From Acanthaster planci (Eukaryota > Echinodermata > Asteroidea > Valvatida > Acanthasteridae): a stretch of 64,000 bases of DNA. Of the stretch, positions 49,101-64,000 are shown piece by piece. The position numbers were made by a program, and so were the translations under genes. Every line of letters begins with the position of its first letter. Within the stretch, counting starts at the first letter, position 1. The stretch spans positions 389,200 through 453,199 of the forward strand of contig NW_019091654.1 of assembly GCF_001949145.1 (NCBI RefSeq), in the 5' to 3' direction. The notes under the pieces are model-generated. The model did no database searches. It was given only the letters and a program-made list of their open reading frames with translations, and was not told the origin of the DNA.

Positions 49101-51827
49101 AAATTGAAGATTGGAACATTCCCAGTCGGCTTTGCAAGAGAGGCTAATTGTGAGCCTTATATCGGACTGACTGAACACCGCGGCAAATTTCACCCAAAAC
49201 ATTAACGAGATGTCTAGGGTTCAGTTACAAAAACGAGGTCATCGGGCGACATCAATGTCTGTCTCAAAAATTCTGTATTTTAAAAAAGGGTCAAAATTTA
49301 ACTGCTCGGTATTAGAGCTTCATTCCCTGATTTACAATTAGTCTCAAATAGGGGTGGTTAAGGAAAGGAGAAAGTGAACCAACGAAGGAGGTAGGAACCG
49401 GTTTGTTCCAATCCTTCCAAACCAAAAATTTACAGCCAAAAATAAGACCTTAGATTATGACACTAGTTGACATTTCATCACAGGACTCCATTTCGTGGAC
49501 TAAAACTGCAGGAGATTAAGAAGCTTTATGAAAGTTCAACGGCGTTAAGGCAGAGTTTGAGGGCAAGGGTTCTGCATCACAAGGATGGAGAAACCTTTTG
49601 GCTATACACTGAAACTGCATCAAACGTAGACGAGGTTTGTGTTGGTTTTAGTTACAAACTCAAGGTGATAGTGATGTCGCTTTTGTTTTTCTAAATTAAG
49701 ACCAAATTTCAAAGAAATGTTTTCAACCAAAACTTCGGAGCTATGGAAGGAACGCCCATAAAAGAGACCTGATGGACATATATGGGCAACATTAGTGATT
49801 AGTCATGTGACCTCGGTTAACAGGAGGTCCGATGATATGACATTACATACATAAATATAAAAAGGTTTTTTTCTCCACCCACCTGCCAGCCACATTAATA
49901 AAATAAATAAAATGTTGTTTCGAGAACGGTACAAAGATTGCTCACTAATAAAGAAGCAAGAGCAGAATATCTGATTGGCAACTATTTAATTTCTGCGATG
50001 TGAGAATTAGTTTCCTTTTTACCACTAAGTCGGTGCACGGTATGGCCCTTTTACTTAAAAAAAGAAAAATTATTAATGCTCGCGTGTGCACAAAGAGCCA
50101 TGGTGGCAAAAGCGCGAGTGGCCCATTCAAAATGTACACGGTTATAGATGCCACTGTCATTTTCTTCAAGATTCAGCAGATATATTCACGTTTGATATGA
50201 CAAACCGGCAAACCAACCTTACAGCGCACGCACTTTATTGTGGAAGTACACGCAACCCGGCCTATAACGAAAATGCAAACTTGTTGAAAGAAGTTAAAAT
50301 AAACGGGTGTGGACATCCAAGAGTACAAATAATTTCATCCAGTTCACGACCTGTAGTTGCTTCACATGAAGTGGTTACTGGGTCTAAGATTTATTTAAGA
50401 GGTCAAATCTAACAGTTTCATGGGTCGATTATGAATAAACAGCTCTACTTTTATCAAGTTCCACGCTTGTAGCCTCCAAAAAAGAAGTAAATTTATGCGT
50501 AATTATTACCGCCACGTCAGCGCATGAGATTAAAACAAAGATCATGCCATCTCTCAGCCATTTCCTTGCTTCAATATAAAAGCGCTTGAACCCATAAGAA
50601 CAAATTTTAAAAAGGCACAAGAATAACTTACCGCTACTTAAACAGGTTCAGCTACCGCGTAAAATTACTGAAATTTTATTTTAATTCCTCAACGCGAAAG
50701 TCAACTGAGCTACTACAAAAACGGATCTTTTAAATTGTGCCTGTAATATCTTTCACTGATTGGCTGAAGATACTTTGAAGCATTATCGTGATTAGGCTTG
50801 AATCGAAACAAAACGTGTCCATGAATCAGTTATGTTCAACAGGTAACAATTTCGTAGTACAACAAAATATACCATGTTCTATGAAACTATAGTCTAAACG
50901 TAACTGAAATCATGCTGAGCGAGAGAAAGCTCGACGTTGGACGAATGACAACACAGACCAAAAACCGCAAATTTAACAAAGTTTAATAAAAATGCCAAGA
51001 TTTTTGCTGGAAACCTACCCGTAAGCTATGCATATTATATCAAAACAAACCCTGTCTAAAACCTATCAATGCCGATGATGCTGACACAGATTGTTTTCTT
51101 TGGTGTTAACTGTGTGCACGCAGGTATAAAGAAAGACAAAACTACCGCTATTCTTGTATCCAACACATGAATAAACATTTTAGATAAACAAGTCAAAAAT
51201 TTAATTGAGCATGCTCTGCACAACACCGTCAAACCAATACCAATAGAAACAAAATTTACCCACTTTTGGAGGACAAAATCGTTTCGCGCCTAAGTATAAT
51301 TATACATTTTGAAAAATATATAATATGCTGCCAAATGACATGCTATACAAAAACCCTTCGCACCACAAAAATAACACCGCTAGGGTTGCATCCTTCTAGA
51401 AGGCTCCAATGCATCATTATGCAAAAAATCGGTCACGAGATTTATATCTACCATACGCAAGGCCTGAATTGTCTTAAATAGAGATAAACATGTTACTTCG
51501 GAGTCTTGGTAGGAATCAATCTTGACTTTTATCATCAAATTTTGGTGACAGCCATGCAATGAACACAAAGATTTAGGCTGTCAAAGTTGCGGATAAAAGT
51601 AAAGATCAAAAAAGTAAAAACCAAAAATGACAATAAATAAAAAAACAAAATCCCAACAAAAAATCATATCATGTAACTGCAACTTAATACATGTATTGAA
51701 GTTGAATCAGCACGGCAATTCTCTAAGATTGATTGGCGAAAGAAAAGCCCATTTTGCATTTTGACCGATTTCTGACAATGTGGAATATATTCCGTTGTTG
51801 TGCGCGCGGTGTCTCGGTGCCAGACGC
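46193..51827. other. Intergenic region between the two transgelin-like genes
   Basis: It contains the promoter of gene A (transcribed leftward) and the 3' end of gene B. CArG-like but imperfect sites facing gene A lie at 46570-46581 (CCCTAAAAGGG core) and 46671-46680 (CTTATATAGG on the minus strand). An (AAAC)n microsatellite is at 47741-47802 and a 9-bp-stem hairpin at 48488-48510. An open stretch at 49484-49636 after a TTTCATCACAG acceptor-like site was not recognised. No gene is supported. Confidence 0.6.
47741..47802. repeat. (AAAC)n microsatellite with A-rich end
   Basis: About ten perfect AAAC units, then degenerate AAAAC and A-runs. It may be the tail of a retroposed element, but no body could be assigned. 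Confidence 0.9.
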
Positions 51828-57353
<5,526 letters not shown>

Positions 57354-60300
57354 GACTGGAAGAGATTGCTTCTCAACAAATTCACGTCAAACGTTGTGTA
57401 TAGTCTGCCCAGACAACGCGTGATTACTGCACTTCTTTACTGGAGTGACTCCAGTGCAAGCACACTTCTCTGTCGAGAACAGACGACCTGGCCTTGGCCA
57501 ATTTTATCGAACAAGCCCCTCCCTTTTAAGGACAATCATCAGACCGTCAGGGTTCAATTGATGACGTCATGTTGACATCCGACTTCCCAAACAGTCGTTT
57601 AACAACTGCGGTACATTTGCGCAGGTACACACGCATTATTCACATACTGTACATGTACTGTACATGTACATGTACATTCCTTCGCGTCTCCTACGAAAAC
57701 TACATAACCACTTGTTTTTTTGTGGTAAATCCAGAAAACCGCTCTGGTATGTGACAACGCCCGGACGTGATACTATGGAAGTGGGAAAACCCAATCTACT
57801 AAAAAAAAATACAAAACATGCGCATGAAGAAAAATTCAGAATAAACAGGTGCGGACAATCAACTTTTAAACTATTCCAGTTCGAGACCTATTCGCTTGAA
57901 AAGAAGCCTGGTTCTTGGGCAAAAGTAAGGTAGTTTTTAAATTCGAGGTAAGTTCGCAATGAACTAAACAGGCCGTCTATAACGTCGTTCCATTATAATC
58001 CTGCAAGAACTGCCGCGTGAGCTCCACTCCCGAAGTACCCCCGATCATGGCCATAATGTCAGCGCATGGGATGAATGAAAACCTACTTAGCAGTATCATC
58101 TCTAGGCTATTTCTCAAGTTGTTACATTATGAATGTCACCGTAACCATATTCAGTGAAATATACTACGTTGACACTACAGCATAGTATAACTTGTAGTCT
58201 TGAACTCTGATTTATATATGTAACTCACTTTAAAGTAAATGTACACCACTATTATAACGATCGCATCAAAACCATAGACGAATCTGGATGTATGGTGACA
58301 ATATTGTTGATCCGGCATTTAAAGAGACCCCCCGTCAATGGCGAAGAACATTACACTCGAGTATCTACTGCACATGACAGTCGTTTGAAACCCAGAGCAA
58401 GGTTGGGTGTGGGGGAGGCGGAAATCCCAAAGATGGCTGGATTCGTCTTCAGACGGTCCCCCTTCCCCGCTGAGATTTTTCGATTGCAAAACAACTGTGT
58501 TCCAAGAAGGTTTGTATTGTGATAGATTTAGTGGCTATTTTGCCATATTTCAGGAACATTCGAGTAAAACTAAAAACAGGAAACTGGCGCTATAGTTTGG
58601 GCCTGGCGGAGTTACATTACCATGTCCGGGGTCTGCTTCCACAGACTATCCTGGATGTGGTAACTACCGCAGCCTACGGTCCTCATTTCTGCGAGTTTAT
58701 TCATATTGGTGCTGAACAATGGCAAAGGACTACATAAGTAAGAATATTATGCAAGGTAAATCGGCCCCATTCATCAAGCTGATTATGAAGTAGAAGAGTA
58801 GAATTACAGGCTACATTAATGATAAAAAATAGTCATTTTTTGTTCTTTTGACCAATACTTGACTATTAAGTTGGCCGGTAGTTGTCTGGTTTTGTGGCCA
58901 CAAACAATTGACGGTCTGCATGCTTGCGTAAAAAACAACCAATCAACAAACCAAGCAAACAAAACAAATGAAAGCCAACCCGCCAAAACCTGCATGCTGG
59001 GGAAAAAAGAGCCCAATGCCCCCAACTCACGAAATAGGGGGGAAAAAGTCTCGAAAGTTTCAAATACATGTACAAATCAAACTAAAGTTTATTTTTCATC
59101 GTTCTCCTGGTCCCGGGTGGGATGGGGGTGATCCGCTCAGTGGCAACTTCAGTTCCCTCCAAATAAACCGCCACCGTAGCCAGTTCCTGTAACCTTTGGT
59201 GATGTCTGTGTCGTCATACTAAGTCACACCAATACCAATTTTTTAATTTTTCTAACAGTTAATGACTGTCCAAATTATATCAAACCGTAAAGAATCCTTA
59301 CCTCTCCCCTGTCGTTTCTAAAGCGATTGCCCTTTTTTGTTATAAAACAAAATTACATTTTATACATGCAACATGTCCCACCCTCCCGCCGAATACGCCA
59401 CTGATGCCCCCCCCGGCAGTCGGCACCGTTCAGTGGCAGCCGCTCCGCTCAAAACCAAATGCTTTGTTTTCCGATTTTAAAAGGTGGTTGCCGCTTGCCT
59501 GTGTTCATTAAAACCTGGCTGTGTTCGTCTCCAGGTATCGTTCCGTATTGAACGGTGTTATCTTGAAGCGCCCTCTCTACGAATATAAAGCTCTTGAATG
59601 TAGTACAAGTGGATGAATGCCGTGTTCAGTAAGACATGGGTTGTAGCTCTATGGTAAGACTTGGTAATTCCCATGCGTGTGCCCTGCCATCCCGGCAGCC
59701 GGTATCAATCAAATCACTTCATCCCAATTGTTACACTTGGATGTTTAGCAGGTAAATTAAGTCCGAGAGGTGGCAAAAACAATGAATAAAATCGTTTCTT
59801 GACAAATATTTCAATTGGGTGGAATAAATCATTCATTTGCAACGAAATGAGACCTTCACGGTTTTTTGGTCGACTTCTGAAAGGAGATTAGTAAACGCCG
59901 GTGAACCATCTTGTTTTAATACAAAATCATCAGTTGGTTGTAAAAGCTATGAGGAGCAAAGGAGTTTTCGACAGTACGTGGATAGTATTTTCAACCAGAT
60001 TCAAAGTGTTTGCGCTGAACACTTAGAGTGACGTTCACAGTGCTGTTTATCCCAAGAAACAGACAAACAACCCCAAGCCCAACCTAAATCACGTCCCCTG
60101 TATACACGTGTTGTGTTCCCCATGTGCTATCACGCATTCCTCCATGATTACCACCTTCGCCTCCGTACTGTGGTGCCGTGAGCCTATTTGACTTCGATCA
60201 TCACCCGGAACAAAAATAAACGCAGTAGTGTTTTGTAATGGAAAAAAAACTAAAACAAAAATTTGTGATTATTAAGATATTAATTAGTCTGACGAAGATT

Positions 60301-60559
60301 GAAACATCGGGAGTTATGGGGACAATGACGTCATTTTCGGTTGGGCCTTCGCGAAATGTGCGCATGCCAACAAGTATGCCGAGTTTGCTTTTAGCCCGAA
60401 AATAAAAGCTGGCGCGCGCTAGCGCTGCATGCGTTACGTATCCCATAGTTCCATTGGGCAGTTCGGGAAATAGGCTGATAAACCGCGATATGCCTGTGCA
60501 GTGTGTGCGCTGTGGAGGTGCTGCACCTTGGCTCAGTTTGACCGGGGAAAGACGGTCAA
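57354..60559. other. Divergent intergenic region between transgelin-like gene B and MED26
   Basis: The two genes point away from each other, so both promoters are here. The gene B side has the CArG and TATA-like sites. The MED26 side becomes CpG-rich from about 60350 (for example GGCGCGCGCTAGCGC). A second ACATGTAC cluster lies at 57640-57680. A degraded tRNA-like head may occur at 59638-59715. No coding exon was recognised. Confidence 0.65.
57501..57531 (-). promoter_or_regulatory. CArG box and TATA-like site of transgelin-like gene B
   Basis: CCTTAAAAGG on the minus strand (57531-57522) is a perfect CC(A/T)6GG serum response factor site. GATAAAAT (57508-57501), 13 bp downstream, is TATA-like. 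The pair lies about 150-180 bp upstream of the gene B start codon. Vertebrate transgelin (SM22-alpha) is a classic CArG/SRF target, so the position makes sense. Function here is inferred. Confidence 0.5.
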
Positions 60560-63500
60560 ATGCCGCCAACCCCGAACCAGATCCGGGAGCAACTGCTCAA
60601 TGCAATAGACCAAGATGCCAAAGTAAGCCATAATTTCCGTGAATTCCTTTCTACGAGTCCACAAACTGGCGAAAAAAACCACGGCCGGTACACCGGCGTC
60701 ACGGTCAGGCGTGCACTGCCATGCATGTGCGATCTTGCACGCGCGCGGGGCGCCTCAAAATGGCCGATTTTTCCTGGGTGGTAGCCACAATTCGGTCCGA
60801 CAATTCGCGGCCAGTCGTCGCTGTCAGAGATTCTCACCGCCACCAGCGCCAAGCTCGACAACCATAGACCGTCCTAGGTGCGAAATTGGCAAGGCAAAGC
60901 GTGGAAAAGGTGCGAAACGGCGACGTTTTCCGAAGGGTAAGTCGAGAGCGCGGAACGGTAAGGGGATCTCTTCACTCGGCTGGTCCACTGCAGAATGACT
61001 GTTGACCGCGGCTGGGAACCTATGAGCGGCCGGCCAGCACGCATGCGCTCTGGGTTTACTGGAACACGTCCGTATTTTTCTGTGCATAATGAATAGGGGC
61101 AGAAAAAGTATGGCGACGGTGCCGGGAGGCCTTTGCGAGGCTGGTATGCTTGCCCGTACGTACAGTGTACATGTACATGTACTCTACTGCTCAATGGAAC
61201 TCAATGCATGGCGTATATGTACGTGATATGTACAGTACAATGTACATTTACAATTATTTAGCTGTTGGTTTTAACCGTGTTGTGCCAAATAGTGTGGAAG
61301 AACGAGGAGATGGTCGATTCTCCAACGTGTGTAGATCATATTCATAGTGCAAAACTATTATTGATATTTAAGGGAGAAGAATAACACTCTTGGCATTTTT
61401 CACATGTTCTTGTCAGGTCATTTTCAGTGGAGGATTAGAGTTCTTTTTGTCAGGTTGCCTGGCATGATGATGAGACGACATGGCACAACGATGCCATCTT
61501 GAATTTTTTTGGTTACAGTGTCACATTCATGAAATTTTTGTTGTAATTTACCGCAGAGGCCTTTTACCAGTTTGTAGATTATGAATTTGTTTGACCATTG
61601 GTGTATTGGCATGTAAATCTTCATTTTGGCCCCTTTACTTCTTCGGCACATGTAGATTTCATTTTGGCATTTTCTTAGGATCTGTTTTTTAGACAAGGTG
61701 AAGAAAATGGAAGAACATATAAGGTGTACTCTTTTTACGTGACATTCGTGTTTCTCCTACGAGTGGCTGTTCAAACTATGATTGGTCATTGGTCACAAAA
61801 ATAAAAGAATAATTCACAGAGTAAAGCAAATCCCTTGTAACTATCAGACCACCAGGTAATATGTGTGCAAATAAATAATAAAGAAAGATACAGCCGTATC
61901 TAAAATTAATGGAACAAACGCCCATTTCGAATGAATTTTTAGATAAAAAGTCCAAACCGACCAAAAAGTGGTATTTTTGCAAACTTTGGCCATCAATATG
62001 AGTTGTAGGCAAAATGAGAGTGGTCTGTTGAATGATACTGACAGTTATGAATGAAAATAAGGCCAGTTCCAAGAAACTTATCAGCGCTGGATACTTTTGC
62101 CTGAAATTGAAAACAGTGAAAACTGAAACAGGACACAAGTTCTGTCGATGCAGTGATAGGTGATGTACAGTAGGTGTACATGTGTCATTTCACATGGTTG
62201 GAGTGTAAAACTAGCATTGCTGGATTTATCATGGTCTACAGTACAAAATCCATTATGGGTTGACTGCTGTTTAGATGCTCCCACCCTGACAGATTATTCC
62301 CAAACATAAGCAAAATCTTATTTGAGCTTCGCTTTTCAACTAGTTAAAGCAGAGAGCAAGGATTGGTGCATATCTTGGAAGGACAAGAGACTTGCCAGTT
62401 TCTCTGAATGATGCCATGATTTGAGATGCAATGATTATGAAAACTGTACGGCGATCCCACTGTTTACTGAAGAAGAATGAGTCGTGGGAAAAGGCCCTTC
62501 TCTTGCAGCCCTCTGGCTAAGTCCTAACACCTGTATCTACCTGCTCATGTAACTGCCAAGACTTCAGTTTTTTTCTCACACACTCCTGATTTTCTTCTTT
62601 GTTTCAGGTCATTAACATGGTTGGAGTGTTGGAAGCGATAGCATGCCTAGAGAACATTCAAATCACCAAAGAAGCTCTTGAGGTACTTTCCCCCGGCTTT
62701 AGCAGAGCGCATCTGCTTCACAGTCCCGTGGAACTGCTTACATGAATACTCATCCTCTTACATTGAATGTTTACAAATCTAAGCCCTGGACAATTTATCT
62801 TGGTGGAATGTTAAATAAAACTCACATGAAGTCTTATTGGGATAAAGATTATCTGTTTCCTGCAATGCATTGTGTCATCCTTGGGCCACTGGGTCTAATA
62901 AGCCTTTTGCAAGAGACTTTTGAATAAAATCTGGGACTCTGAGTTCTTTAAATTCACAGAAACATAACAATTTCTTCGTACTAAAAACACTGTTGCTATA
63001 CCTCGTGATTCGGGGCAAGCTTTTGCGCAGTTACGTAAGCGATGCCTTGCACCAATACACTGTTCTCAATGGAAAAGAAGGGCACAAAGGAACCAGTCCA
63101 TTCCATAGATGGTGGTCGCTATGCAAAAAGCTTGCCCCCAATCGTGAGGTATAGCAACAGTGTCTTTAGTCTGGGGAATTAAAATTGTCACGTTTGTGTG
63201 CAATCAAATAACTCAGTGTACCAGATTTTATTCAAACTTAACTCGCAAATGGCTTATCACATGTACACAAGCAGAACAGCTGCCAAAAGAGAAATAAACA
63301 CCGTACCTCTCCTTAACCCTGGTAGAGCCGAGTTTTTGGATCATCTCATAGTGGGGGGGGGGCATTATCAGAACAAATGCAAAGTTTCAACTCAATCTAT
63401 TTGTTTAAAATTCAAGGCCAAGCAAGTGTCGTTGAGTTCATCACTGAAAAAACTTCATTTTGGGGCCGACCTGTCTCAGCAGACTGGGCTCTGCGCTTGA

Positions 63501-63990
63501 AAGATTTGTTTGATTTCCACAGACTGGGTGTGAGAAAGACTGCAAGACATTATTACTCTTGTGCAAGAAAAAACTTACACTGCGACGAGGGCCCGACCCT
63601 TTTCGGGTGAAATTTTATCCCATCTCATTCTAGATCTAAGAGTCTGTTCTAGATCTTGCAGCTTGGGGGTAGGGGTTGAGGCAGTACAGTGTCTTCGAAT
63701 TTTTGGATGGGTGCTCAGAACTTTTGCTGAGAAGTGTTGCTGTTTCATTTTGGGAACACATACAAGCCCCTTTTGGAATAGCCATAAAAGATCAGGTGCT
63801 TTTTGGCTCAATTTCTCCTTGCTTAAACTGGACTCTCACTTGAGACACTGTTTACTCCCTTCAGGAGCATGAAAAGAGTTCCACTGTTCGACGTTAATTT
63901 CACTTGCAAATGTTTGGTGCTTTGTAGGAAACACGTCTTGGCAAGATCGTCAATGACATCCGCAAGAACACAGAAGACAGTGCGCTTTCA
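60560..63990 (+). CDS. MED26: Mediator complex subunit 26, N-terminal part (runs off the window)
   Basis: Three coding exons are visible: 60560-60622, 62608-62682 and 63928-63990, all phase 0, giving 67 residues; the last donor (GTAAGATG) is at the window edge, so the gene continues. MED26 is a metazoan Mediator subunit that links Mediator to RNA polymerase II elongation factors. The visible part is most of its TFIIS N-terminal (LW) domain: MPPTPNQIREQLLNAIDQDA, then VINMVGVLEAIACLENIQIT, KEALEETRLGKIVNDIRKNT and EDSALS. The QIR.QLL.AID start and KEALEETRLGK block fit MED26 better than TFIIS itself, which begins differently and has LQSTRIG at the second place. The ATG follows a CpG-rich stretch. 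Intron 2 holds a MITE. Confidence 0.9.
61880..62060 (+). repeat. Dispersed repeat shared with 42082-42250, copy 2
   Basis: Collinear with the copy in transgelin-like gene A intron 1. Best blocks are CCCATTTCGAATGAATTTTT, TTTGCAAACTTTGGCCATCA and TTGTAGGCAAAATGAGA. It lies in MED26 intron 1. Confidence 0.65.
62980..63170. mobile_element. 191-bp MITE with ~50-bp terminal inverted repeats
   Basis: The left arm ACTAAAAACACTGTTGCTAT continues ACCTCGTGATTCGGGGCAAG; the complement of the right arm reads ACTAAAGACACTGTTGCTAT, then ACCTCACGATTGGGGGCAAG. Pairing extends through CTTTTTGC. Inner sequence is about 90 bp and non-coding. Target-site duplication is not obvious. It lies in MED26 intron 2. 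Confidence 0.8.
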
Positions 63991-64000
63991 GTAAGATGTA

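Noticed and set aside
49484-49636. Open block after a TTTCATCACAG acceptor-like site
   Set aside because: No family recognised and no partner exons in phase; may be a fragment of a repeat.
60560-60784. Reading through MED26 exon 1 as a 74-codon intronless ORF
   Set aside because: After codon 21 there is a GTAAGC donor, and family similarity resumes only at 62608; the read-through part has no resemblance to MED26.

Overview
This is animal nuclear DNA, not prokaryotic. Genes are split into short exons with GT-AG introns, intergenic DNA is AT-rich, tRNA-derived SINEs and small inverted-repeat transposons are scattered through it, and the palindromic motif ACATGTAC recurs everywhere, once as a dense satellite. 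The gene content and this motif suggest an invertebrate deuterostome; an echinoderm is my best guess, but the species cannot be fixed from the sequence.

Layout. (1) 1-4492: no recognised coding sequence; diverged repeats and an 80-bp foldback element with a 9-bp flanking direct repeat. (2) 4493-7343, minus: complete six-exon mitochondrial [2Fe-2S] ferredoxin FDX2 (202 aa). (3) 7696-30226, plus: complete CACHD1 (VWFA and Cache domain containing 1), 27 coding exons, 1360 aa, head-to-head with FDX2 across 352 bp. (4) 30227-37798: CACHD1 3' flank and probable 3' UTR, carrying on the minus strand a possible two-exon gene of unknown family (155 codons if the start is right). (5) 37799-46192 and 51828-57353, both minus: two tandem transgelin/calponin-family genes (200 and 187 aa) with the same six-exon plan, including a 33-nt exon. 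The downstream copy (gene B) has a perfect CArG box just upstream of a TATA-like site. (6) 60560 to the right edge, plus: the first three coding exons of Mediator subunit MED26, continuing out of the window.

Exon boundaries were read by hand from splice signals, phase continuity and family similarity; summed lengths give intact frames for all complete genes. The genes do not form one pathway: iron-sulfur biogenesis (FDX2), membrane signalling or channel modulation (CACHD1), actin binding (the transgelin pair) and transcription (MED26). The most novel items are the unidentified minus-strand gene at 31300-33499, a 27-bp dyad sitting on its splice acceptor, a minisatellite that appears to have copied a CACHD1 splice donor, a phase-neutral candidate cassette exon in CACHD1 intron 1, and several undescribed inverted-repeat elements.
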